DNA from: Bacillota bacterium
Lineage (GTDB): Bacteria > Bacillota > Clostridia > Christensenellales > Aristaeellaceae
Assembly (NCBI GenBank): GCA_023415145.1
Contig: JAEZLW010000108.1
Coordinates: forward strand, 1 to 34,645
DNA length: 34,645 nucleotides
Reading direction: 5' to 3'
Below, in pieces: positions 23,023-30,078 of the stretch. The stretch's first letter is position 1, and every line of letters starts with the position of its first letter. A model generated the notes under the pieces. It was not told where the DNA came from, did not search any database, and was given only the letters and a program-made list of their open reading frames with translations. A program made the position numbers and the translations under genes.

Positions 23023-24415
23023 GCAGCCTATGAGCCTCAAAACACGGCTGGCGCTGACATATGGGGCCATTTCGCTTTTGATTATAGGAATTTTGTTATG
23101 GGTGACCCACGGCCTGATGGAGAATCACTTTCAAACCTATGTGGTGGCCCAGCGGGATCAAACAGCCCAAAACGCAGTGAAGACCGTTGAGGAACAGCTT
23201 CAAAATAGTGATTTGCGCAACATTCGTTATACGGAGTTGGGATATGCCTTGCTACGCCAGGGCTTGGTTTTGTCGGTATGGGATGCCCAGGGTAAGCAGG
23301 TATACTGCATCCACTGTGATGATACCAAAGCCTGCGAGAGCATGCTTTATGACGTTCAGTGCTTGACTTCTATGCGGGATGCCGGATACAAGGGCACATA
23401 TACCGAGATGGAATATCCTCTTGCGGTGAATGGCCAGCATATGGGCAGCCTGCATTTTGGCTACAGCGGTCCCTACTATTACACAGCAGCCGATGTGGAT
23501 TTTATAACCAGGATAGATACCGTCTTTCTTTTTGCCGGTGTTTTCTGCGCTCTGCTGGCGGCAGGATTGGGATTTGTGATGGCCCGCAGCATTGTCAGGC
23601 CCATTCGTGAAATCGGCGAAAACACCAAACGCATCGGTCAAGGGGATTATACAACCCAGGAACCAAGTCATCCCTATGCCAGGGAACTAAGTGAACTGGC
23701 CAAAGACGTCAGTCTCCTGTCGCAAACGCTTATGGAGCAGCAAAAAGCCAGGGAAAGAATGGTCAGGGATTATGCGCATGAGCTGCGCACGCCGCTTTCT
23801 GTATTGCAAGCCAACCTGGAGGCGTTTGAAGATGGTGTGTGGGAACCTACCCCTCAACGGCTTGGGAGTTGTTATGAGGAGATTGAGCGGCTTAACCGCA
23901 TGCTTTGCAAACTGGAGGAACTGGCCAGTCTCTATAAGCCAGGCACGAAACCGGCTATGGATCAGGTGGAACTGGAAAGTCTTGTGATGGATTGCCTTCA
24001 GCACTTTTCTCCCGTTTGCAAAGAAAAAAAAATAGAGCTTGCTTCCAAATTGATGCCTATCTCTTTGACAGGCGACAGGGATCAGCTGCGGCAGGTGCTT
24101 GTGAACCTTCTGGCCAACGCTGTTCAGTATACGCCGGAAAGCGGGACCATTGAGGTCACAGTAAGCCGTGAGGACGATCTGGCGGTTATCAAGGTCAGTG
24201 ATACTGGTATCGGCATTGATATCAGTGACCTGCCTTACATTTTCGATTACCTGTACCGGGCCGACCCTTCCCGCAACCGCCACACAGGCGGAAGCGGCAT
24301 CGGCCTGAGCATCGTTCAAAAGATCGTCAGGGAGCATGGGGGAGAGGTCTTGGCGGAGAGTCAGCCGGGGGCAGGCAGCGTGTTTACAGTGAAGCTGCCA
24401 ATAAGCAGGCCGTAA
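23015..24415 (+). CDS. Sensor histidine kinase (HAMP, HisKA, HATPase)
   Basis: The 466-residue membrane kinase is the partner of the preceding response regulator. Membrane helices lie at about 10-30 and 170-190 and flank an extracellular sensor region with several cysteines (IHCDDTKACE, YDVQC). HAMP spans about 190-245. The HisKA domain contains H255 in DYAHELRTPL. The ATPase domain (about 345-465) shows NLLANAVQYTP, VSDTGIGI, YRADPSRNRHTGGSGIGLSI. The ATG at 23015 follows GGAGGGAAGG and overlaps the regulator gene; M16 of the upstream frame (23030) is an alternative. The signal sensed is unknown. Confidence 0.95.
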   Translation: MGRQPMSLKTRLALTYGAISLLIIGILLWVTHGLMENHFQTYVVAQRDQTAQNAVKTVEEQLQNSDLRNIRYTELGYALLRQGLVLSVWDAQGKQVYCIHCDDTKACESMLYDVQCLTSMRDAGYKGTYTEMEYPLAVNGQHMGSLHFGYSGPYYYTAADVDFITRIDTVFLFAGVFCALLAAGLGFVMARSIVRPIREIGENTKRIGQGDYTTQEPSHPYARELSELAKDVSLLSQTLMEQQKARERMVRDYAHELRTPLSVLQANLEAFEDGVWEPTPQRLGSCYEEIERLNRMLCKLEELASLYKPGTKPAMDQVELESLVMDCLQHFSPVCKEKKIELASKLMPISLTGDRDQLRQVLVNLLANAVQYTPESGTIEVTVSREDDLAVIKVSDTGIGIDISDLPYIFDYLYRADPSRNRHTGGSGIGLSIVQKIVREHGGEVLAESQPGAGSVFTVKLPISRP

Positions 24416-24433
24416 AACCCATAAAAAAATTTC

Positions 24434-24471
24434 AGCACCCTCTTGCAAAATACGCGGGAGGGTGCTATACT
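24434..24471 (+). promoter_or_regulatory. Promoter of the PadR operon, embedded in an inverted repeat
   Basis: TTGCAA (24443-24448), a 17-base spacer and TATACT (24466-24471) form a good promoter. A 9-bp inverted repeat AGCACCCTC/GAGGGTGCT (24434-24442 with 24458-24466) brackets its -35 and spacer. It could be an operator or the terminator of the kinase gene. Further downstream CTACT-N14-AGTAG (24479-24502) is another possible PadR site. Confidence 0.6.
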
Positions 24472-24527
24472 GTGTTTGCTACTGAATAATACACAATAGT
24501 AGTTAATGAACAGGAGGGAGGGACGGC

Positions 24528-24851
24528 ATGAACCCGCAATTCAAAAAGGGTGTGCTGGACCTGTGTGTTCTGGCAGCTCTGCGCCATAGGGACGCTTATG
24601 GATACGAACTGGCGGAGCAGATTTCAAAGAGCATAGAAATCGCGGAAGGAACGCTGTATCCACTGCTGCGAAAACTCAAGGGGGATGGGTTGTGCGATAC
24701 GTACCTGTCGGATGATTCCGGCGGGCCGCCCCGCAAGTATTACCGGCTGACAGAGGCGGGGAAAGCGGCGGAAGCGGAGCTAAGGCAGGAGTGGCTGACA
24801 TTTGTTCATCAGGTGAACGATATTTTGCTGGAGGATGAGGCGGATGAATGA
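24528..24851 (+). CDS. PadR-family transcriptional regulator
   Basis: The 107-residue protein is a PadR-type winged helix: NPQFKKGVLDLCVLAAL, RDAYGYELAEQI, EGTLYPLLRKLKGDGL and the wing GGPPRKYYRLTEAGK. Such proteins repress their own operon and usually release DNA on binding a small ligand. The ATG follows a GGAGGGAGGG run. Its stop overlaps the next gene, a DUF1700 protein, which is the standard partner of PadR in Bacillota. Confidence 0.93.
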   Translation: MNPQFKKGVLDLCVLAALRHRDAYGYELAEQISKSIEIAEGTLYPLLRKLKGDGLCDTYLSDDSGGPPRKYYRLTEAGKAAEAELRQEWLTFVHQVNDILLEDEADE

Positions 24852-25407
24852 ATATCTGAAGGCGCTGTCCCGTTTGCTGGGAAGGCTTGATCAATCTGAG
24901 CGGGATGACATTCTCTCAGATTACCGGGAGCACTTTGAGGTTGGGCTTTCCCTGGGCAAGACGGAGGAGATGATTGCCAAGGAATTGGGTGAACCGGAAA
25001 GCATTGCAAAGCTGTACACCGCACTGAGCGCTACCAGCCAGGCGGAAAAGAGCAAAAAGCCCAAGGATGCTTTCCGGATGGTGGGTGCAACGTTTGCTTA
25101 CCGCATGGGTAAGGGCATGGCTGTGGGTACGCTTTATACGGCGTTTATCCTATGCATTATCCCGGTGTTTGTGCTGGGACCGGCACTTTGGCTTGGGGCT
25201 GCCGGAGCGGTATTTCTGGCTGTCATGGACTTTGTTAAGGGGTTCATTGTTTATGGAATACTGGCTGCATTTACGGCGGTATTCCTGACTGCTATGGGAT
25301 CGTTGTGCCTGATAGGTGCCAAACACCTATGGAGCATCACCATTGGCGCATTGTCCGCATTGGCCCGGCGCTGGCTGGGCGAAGGGGAAGGAAAGGAGAG
25401 CAAATAG
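24844..25407 (+). CDS. DUF1700 membrane protein
   Basis: The 187-residue protein has a conserved soluble N-terminus (NEYLKALSRLLGRL, ERDDILSDYREHFEVGLSLGKTEEMIAKELGEPES split by a few residues) and then three or four membrane helices (about 90-170). DUF1700 proteins are paired with PadR regulators and probably act in membrane stress sensing. The exact role is unknown. The ATG at 24844 fits the family start and overlaps the PadR stop by 8 bases; an ATG three codons earlier (24835) is too close to the ribosome binding site. Confidence 0.88.
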   Translation: MNEYLKALSRLLGRLDQSERDDILSDYREHFEVGLSLGKTEEMIAKELGEPESIAKLYTALSATSQAEKSKKPKDAFRMVGATFAYRMGKGMAVGTLYTAFILCIIPVFVLGPALWLGAAGAVFLAVMDFVKGFIVYGILAAFTAVFLTAMGSLCLIGAKHLWSITIGALSALARRWLGEGEGKESK

Positions 25408-25821
25408 ATGAAAAAGCGTTTGAAATTATGGCTGATTATTTTGGCAATAGGTGCTGCCGGCATCGCCCTTACGGGCATTTATCTGATGGGTACCGGAAAG
25501 CTGATGTCCTATGGGGCGGCAGCGGACTATTCCTTGCAGGGGGATTTTCAGAGTCTGGAAGTGGACGTCAACCGCGCTAAGGTCATTGCATATCCCACCG
25601 AAAAGGAACCGGCTGTTCATGTGTCTGTGAAAGCATGGGTATCCGGTCCCATTGATCTGGCCCAAAGATTCACCATGTCGGTGGATAACGGAGTGCTGAC
25701 AGTCAAAGAAATTCCTTTTGAGAGTACCTTCTTGGGCCTTTTTCCTCAGCCTTATGAGATGACATTGACCTTCTATGTGCCTCAAACAGCCTATGATGCC
25801 TTGATGGAGGACCTGCCATGA
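25408..25821 (+). CDS. Short DUF4097-like membrane-anchored protein, apparently truncated
   Basis: The 137-residue protein has an N-terminal membrane segment (about 7-28) and a beta-rich part (QSLEVDVNRAKVIAYPTEKEP, MSVDNGVLTVKE, MTLTFYVP, split by other residues). This resembles the first repeats of DUF4097 putative adhesins, which normally follow PadR and DUF1700 genes. The usual long beta-repeat region is missing: the frame stops at 25821 after YDALMEDLP, where the next gene starts with a 4-base overlap. The ATG follows AGGAGAG and directly abuts the DUF1700 stop. Family assignment is by context and pattern. Confidence 0.7.
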   Translation: MKKRLKLWLIILAIGAAGIALTGIYLMGTGKLMSYGAAADYSLQGDFQSLEVDVNRAKVIAYPTEKEPAVHVSVKAWVSGPIDLAQRFTMSVDNGVLTVKEIPFESTFLGLFPQPYEMTLTFYVPQTAYDALMEDLP

Positions 25822-26678
25822 AAACCGCTGTCATTACCGGGGCTACCTCCGGCATTGGGTTTGCGGTGGCGAAAAAGCTGCTGGAGTTGGGCTGGCGTGT
25901 TCTGCTGGTGGGCCGGACCAGGGAGAACTGTGAAAAGGCAATGTCTGCGCTTGGCAAAGCGTATCCCGATGGGGAAATGGCCTGCTTCTTCGGCGATTTG
26001 ATGCATCAGCGGGAAGTGAACCGGGTGGCTTATGAGTTGAACAGCTATCTTGACGTTCACTGTGACGGCTGCCTGCAGGTACTGATCAACAATGCCGGGG
26101 CCGTGCGCGCCTGGTATGCTACCACGGAGGAGGGGTACGAGCAGCAGTTTGCGCTGAACCATCTGGCAGGTTTTCTGCTCACCCACCATTTGATGGGCGC
26201 ATTGAAAAAGGCAGGGGGAAAGGTAATTCTTACAGGCAGCGGCTCCCACAAGCATTACAGCATCCGTTGGGATGACATCATGTACCAAAGGCGCCGTTAT
26301 AGCTGCCTGGGCGCCTACAAGCAATCGAAGCTGTGCAACCTGTTGTTCGCGGGGGAATTCAACAGGCTGCATGAAAAAGATGGCGTGCGGGCCTACGTGG
26401 TGGACCCTGGCCTGGTGAGCACCGATATCGGTTTCAAACAATCCAGCGGGCTGGTTCGGGCCGTTTGGTCCATGCGCAAAAGGAGCGGTATTCCCCCGGA
26501 AACCGCGGCGCTTACCTATGGTTTTCTGTGCGATTCATCGTTTGAGGAAACGGGCTTGTATTATTTGAACTCCAGGAAAGCTCCGTACGACCGGCGGGCA
26601 GACAAGCCGGAGGACAAGGTTAAGCTGTTTGCGATGAGTGAAAAACTGTGCGGCATTGTTGCCTTTGGGGAGGCTTAA
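25818..26678 (+). CDS. Short-chain dehydrogenase/reductase, retinol-dehydrogenase-like
   Basis: This NAD(P)-dependent oxidoreductase has 286 residues. The nucleotide-binding glycine motif is TGATSGIG (about 7-14), NNAG is present, and the catalytic Y167 and K171 are in AYKQSK. The active-site serine is in the TGSGSH stretch. The spacing between that serine and Y167 is long, as in retinol-dehydrogenase/WWOX-type members. The C-terminus carries YYLNSRKAPYD. GGAGG lies 7 bases before the ATG, which overlaps the previous stop. The substrate is unknown; lipid or ketone reduction is a guess. Confidence 0.9.
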   Translation: MKTAVITGATSGIGFAVAKKLLELGWRVLLVGRTRENCEKAMSALGKAYPDGEMACFFGDLMHQREVNRVAYELNSYLDVHCDGCLQVLINNAGAVRAWYATTEEGYEQQFALNHLAGFLLTHHLMGALKKAGGKVILTGSGSHKHYSIRWDDIMYQRRRYSCLGAYKQSKLCNLLFAGEFNRLHEKDGVRAYVVDPGLVSTDIGFKQSSGLVRAVWSMRKRSGIPPETAALTYGFLCDSSFEETGLYYLNSRKAPYDRRADKPEDKVKLFAMSEKLCGIVAFGEA

Positions 26679-26680
26679 GC

Positions 26681-27475
26681 ATGACGGTATTGATCACAGG
26701 TGCTGGAGGCGGGTTGGGGCGGGCCATGGCTTTGGAGGCCGCCCGGCGCGGCTATGACCTGATGCTGACCGACGTAAACGCCTCCAGCCTGGAGGTTTTC
26801 AGGTCCGGTCTTACAAGGCAGTACGATGTCAAGGTGGATTCCTTGCCTTGCGACTTAACGGATTCGGAAGATGTAAAAAAACTAATTGTTTATATGAAGG
26901 AGAAAGGCATGCTGCTTCACATGCTGCTGCATGTGGCAGGCATTGACTTTGAGGGCGGCTTTCTGGAGATGGATTGCGACCGGCTGATCGACATCGTGCG
27001 GGTCAATATCGAAGGTACCCTTAGGGTGCTCCACGGTGCGCTTACCATGCGGGATCTGAATAAACGCTTTACCATCGTCGTGGTGTCCAGCCTGGCATCC
27101 ATGTATCCCATGCCGCTGAAGGCCACCTATGCGGCCTCCAAACGGTTCCTGCTGGACTTTTCCATGGCGCTGTCCCAGGAGCTTTCCGATCAGAATGCAA
27201 CTGTGCTGGCGCTGTGCCCTGGAGGGCTGCCCACCACACCCGGCGCGATGCAGGGCATCAGCGCTCAGGGCTTCTTTGGCCGTATCACCACCAACAGCTT
27301 GACGGCGGTGGCAAGAAGGACGATTGCCAAAGCGCTTAGCGGCAAGCGGGTCTATATCCCTGGGATGGTCAACCGGTTGTTCAGTATAGTAGGCAAACTT
27401 GTGCCCAGGTCTGCCCTGACAAAGCTGCTGTATTCCAGGTGGAGACAGGCCAGGGAAGGGCATGCAACACCATAA
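26681..27475 (+). CDS. Second short-chain dehydrogenase/reductase
   Basis: The 264-residue SDR has TGAGGGLG (about 6-13), a VAG in place of the usual NNAG, VSSLASM with the catalytic serine, and Y150/K154 in TYAASK followed by FSMALSQEL. CPGGLPTTP follows. The C-terminal 30 residues are basic and mildly hydrophobic (VNRLFSIVGKLVPR). The ATG at 26681 follows GGGGAGG by 7 bases and lies two bases after the preceding stop. It is the last gene of the PadR operon, before a strong terminator. Confidence 0.9.
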   Translation: MTVLITGAGGGLGRAMALEAARRGYDLMLTDVNASSLEVFRSGLTRQYDVKVDSLPCDLTDSEDVKKLIVYMKEKGMLLHMLLHVAGIDFEGGFLEMDCDRLIDIVRVNIEGTLRVLHGALTMRDLNKRFTIVVVSSLASMYPMPLKATYAASKRFLLDFSMALSQELSDQNATVLALCPGGLPTTPGAMQGISAQGFFGRITTNSLTAVARRTIAKALSGKRVYIPGMVNRLFSIVGKLVPRSALTKLLYSRWRQAREGHATP

Positions 27476-27494
27476 TGCTAAAGCGATTGATATG

Positions 27495-27525
27495 AAATGC
27501 CCGCAGGATGAAACTGCGGGCATTT
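27495..27525. terminator. Bidirectional terminator
   Basis: A 12-bp perfect stem AAATGCCCGCAG/CTGCGGGCATTT with a 7-base loop is flanked by A and T runs. It separates the convergent SDR and LacI genes. Confidence 0.9.
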
Positions 27526-27542
27526 TCTATCATATAGCAAAT

Positions 27543-28613
27543 TTATTTTCTGATGCAAGGTCCGCAAGATTCCCTTAAGACCAGATCCGCATAAATGGTG
27601 TGATGCGCTTTTTGCAAAGAATCCTGGGAAGAGAGAAGCAGTGATACGGCAAGAACGCCGATCTCCTGCGGTTTTGTATCCAGCGTCGTCAGGGCGGGAG
27701 AGGTAAAAGCGCTGAAAAACTGATTGTCACAGCCGATGACGGAGATGTCTTTGGGAATTTGCAAGCTTCGTTCCATCAGGTGCTTGATAACGCCGATCGC
27801 CACCAGATCGTTGGCGGCGATGATGGCGGTTGGCCAATCCTTTTCGGGTAGATTATCCAGCAGGGTACGGGCCGCATGATAACCGCCCTTTGTGGAACAC
27901 TCGCCAAAGACACGGTATTCCGACTTGTATGGAAGGCTGTTTTGTTCAAGCGACAGGTGATAGCCCACGTCACGGCTGAAGGGAATGGAAAGGTCATCGT
28001 TGCCGCATAGAAGTGCGATGCGGCGATGATTCAGCTTCATCAGGTGGGATACGGATATTTCTATACAATTGGAAAGATCGGTTGTCACCGTAATGCAGGG
28101 CATATCATACAGCACGCAGCCCAACAACACCACAGGCATATACTGGCAAATTTCCCGGACCAGCGAAAATTCCTCTGGGTCTTTCAATGACGCCAGAAAT
28201 TCCCCGTTGATGGCCACGCCATCCACCCGGCGCTCCATTAACAGATCGGCCAGATCCCTGTCGATGGATTTGCCTTTGGGCGGATGAAACAACATCAAAA
28301 CATATCCGTTTTGACGTGCTTCTTCCTCGGCTGCAGCATACATTTTGGCATAGTAGGGGTTGGACATTTCCGGCAGGATCAGAGCCAGCGTTCTGGAACG
28401 TTTTTGATACAGGTTCCGGGCCATGGCGCTGGGGCGGTAGTTGTACTTTTCTACCACCTTCATCACTTTATCCACCGTTTCCCCAACAACATTCTGCTGG
28501 CCGCTTATAACGCGTGAAACTGTGGCAATGGATACGCCCGCTTCCTTTGCTATATCGTAGATGTTCTTTTTTTCTCGCAACGTATGACAAATCCTTTCAA
28601 TCATGGATTTCAT
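27543..28613 (-). CDS. LacI-family transcriptional regulator
   Basis: The protein is a sugar-responsive repressor. The HTH is NIYDIAKEAGVSIATVSRVI (about 17-36) with the hinge YRPSAMARNL. The ligand-binding domain has LILPEMSNPYYAKM, DGVAING, PTAIIAANDLVAIGV and ISVIGCDN. The start is uncertain. The ATG at 28613 has no strong ribosome binding site. A TTG at 28580 is preceded 11 bases upstream by AAAGGA and would place the HTH nearer the start, as is normal for the family. The gene is divergent from the ABC transporter operon and probably represses it, and perhaps itself. Confidence 0.93.
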   Translation of the reverse strand: MKSMIERICHTLREKKNIYDIAKEAGVSIATVSRVISGQQNVVGETVDKVMKVVEKYNYRPSAMARNLYQKRSRTLALILPEMSNPYYAKMYAAAEEEARQNGYVLMLFHPPKGKSIDRDLADLLMERRVDGVAINGEFLASLKDPEEFSLVREICQYMPVVLLGCVLYDMPCITVTTDLSNCIEISVSHLMKLNHRRIALLCGNDDLSIPFSRDVGYHLSLEQNSLPYKSEYRVFGECSTKGGYHAARTLLDNLPEKDWPTAIIAANDLVAIGVIKHLMERSLQIPKDISVIGCDNQFFSAFTSPALTTLDTKPQEIGVLAVSLLLSSQDSLQKAHHTIYADLVLRESCGPCIRK

Positions 28614-28678
28614 CTATTGTACATCCAAGGCGGAAAAAGGTAAAGTGTGTTACGTTTTGTATGCTTATAAACTTACGG

Positions 28679-28707
28679 TTGACAAACGATTGCATGTGTG
28701 ATATGGT
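28679..28707 (+). promoter_or_regulatory. Promoter of the sugar ABC operon with overlapping LacI-type operator
   Basis: A perfect TTGACA (28679-28684) stands 17 bases before TATGGT (28702-28707). The stretch CAAACGATTG (28683-28692) fits the LacI-family operator core CAAnCGnTTG and overlaps the -35 box, so the divergent LacI protein would block polymerase. Confidence 0.65.
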
Positions 28708-28745
28708 ACTCATATGGACATGTAAGCCCTTCCTTGGCAAAAAAA

Positions 28746-28757
28746 TGACAAACGTTG
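28746..28757. promoter_or_regulatory. Second TGACAAACG box, possible auxiliary operator
   Basis: TGACAAACG followed by TTGC (28746-28758) repeats the promoter box TGACAAACG-A-TTGC (28680-28693), 66 bases downstream. It has a perfect AACGTT core but lacks the outer symmetry. Confidence 0.35.
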
Positions 28758-28830
28758 CCCGATTTCGGATGCTGCCGCGCTGCCTGTGCGGTGCAGATAA
28801 AGTTCAATAATTGCAGGAGGTGTCTTATCC

Positions 28831-30003
28831 ATGAAAAAGGTGCTTTCCATCATGCTGGTGCTGGTGCTTTGCCTGGGCCTTGCGTCTGCCGGCGCCGAAG
28901 AAAAGGTTACTTTGGTAGTTTGGGAATCCACCAACGGCCCTGACCAGTGGATTCAAAAAGCCGGCGAAGCTTTTACCGCCCTTCATCCCAACATCACCAT
29001 TGAGTACGTGAACGTGGAACTGGGTGACAGCTCCGGACAGATCGCCCTTGACGGCCCTGCCGGTATTGGCCCTGACCTGTTTGCCGCACCCCATGACAAG
29101 CTGGGCGAACTCGTATCCGGCGGACATGTGACCGGGCTGTGGAACCACGAGAAAATTGCCCCCATGGTGCTGGGCGGCTGTGCCAGCGCCGTGACCTATG
29201 ACGGCGTGATGTACGGCTATCCTACCGCCTCTGAAACGTATGCATTGTACTATAACAAGGACATCATCCCCACGCCTCCCGCCACCTGGGAAGAACTGGT
29301 TCAGTTCTGCGAAACCTACAACGCCGCCAACCCCGGCAAGTATGGCTTCATGATGGATGTGACCAGCGCCTACTATACCATTTTGTTCACCACCAGCGGC
29401 GCAAACCGACTGTTTGGCGAAAGCGGAACGGATGTCACCTCCACTTATCTGAACAGCGAGGAAGCAATCAAGGGCATGACGTTCTTTCAGAGCCTGCGCG
29501 CGATTTTGGATGCGCCTGCTGCTGATCTGACCACCGCCCTTTGCGATGCGGCCTTCAAAGACGGCACTGCCGCCATGCATATCTCCGGTCCCTGGAACAT
29601 CGCTCCCTTTACTGAAGCAGGCGTGAACTTTGGTGTTGCGCCGATTCCCTCTCTGCCCGGCGAAACCACGCCCCCGGCAACCTTCTCCGGCACCCGCGGC
29701 ATGTTTGTCAGCGCTTATTCCGAGCATCCGGAAGAAGCCGCTCTGTTTGGCGAATTCCTGCTCACTGATGAAATGCAGGCACTGCGCTTTGAAATTACCG
29801 GTGCCATGCCTTCCACTGCCATCACCGTGGAAAGCCCCTACATGGAGGGCTTCCTGGGCCAGATGAACTATGCTTTCCCCATGCCTTCCATTCCCCAGAT
29901 GGGCAAGTTCTGGGACGCCACCGGTGCTGCCAGCCAGAACATCTGGAACGGCAGTGATGTGAAGACCGAGCTGGATGCCGCCAACGCCGCCATTCTGCAA
30001 TAA
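28831..30003 (+). CDS. Carbohydrate ABC transporter substrate-binding protein (MalE-like)
   Basis: The 390-residue extracellular sugar-binding protein has a signal peptide (about 1-21, cleavage after ASA) and MalE-like motifs (VTLVVWES near the start, GPDLFAAPHDKLGEL, YGYPTASETYALYYNKD, MHISGPWNI, PEEAALFGEFL). The family binds maltodextrins and related oligosaccharides; the substrate here may differ. No canonical lipobox is present: the only early cysteine (C14) follows LVL. So it may be released or held by the permeases rather than lipid-anchored, which is unusual for a Gram-positive binding protein. AGGAGGTG lies 8 bases before the ATG. Codons are strongly C-ending, suggesting high expression. 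Confidence 0.93.
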   Translation: MKKVLSIMLVLVLCLGLASAGAEEKVTLVVWESTNGPDQWIQKAGEAFTALHPNITIEYVNVELGDSSGQIALDGPAGIGPDLFAAPHDKLGELVSGGHVTGLWNHEKIAPMVLGGCASAVTYDGVMYGYPTASETYALYYNKDIIPTPPATWEELVQFCETYNAANPGKYGFMMDVTSAYYTILFTTSGANRLFGESGTDVTSTYLNSEEAIKGMTFFQSLRAILDAPAADLTTALCDAAFKDGTAAMHISGPWNIAPFTEAGVNFGVAPIPSLPGETTPPATFSGTRGMFVSAYSEHPEEAALFGEFLLTDEMQALRFEITGAMPSTAITVESPYMEGFLGQMNYAFPMPSIPQMGKFWDATGAASQNIWNGSDVKTELDAANAAILQ

Positions 30004-30025
30004 CAGTATAAAGCCCGAACAACCA

Positions 30026-30049
30026 GGGGGCACGTAAAAACGTGCCCCC
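30026..30049 (+). promoter_or_regulatory. Strong hairpin between binding-protein and permease genes
   Basis: A perfect 10-bp stem GGGGGCACGT/ACGTGCCCCC with loop AAAA lies 23 bases after the binding-protein stop. No T-run follows. It fits an mRNA-stabilising or processing hairpin that lets the binding protein be made in excess of the permeases. Confidence 0.7.
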
Positions 30050-30078
30050 AAATTGTATCCATACCGGGAGGTGGTTTT

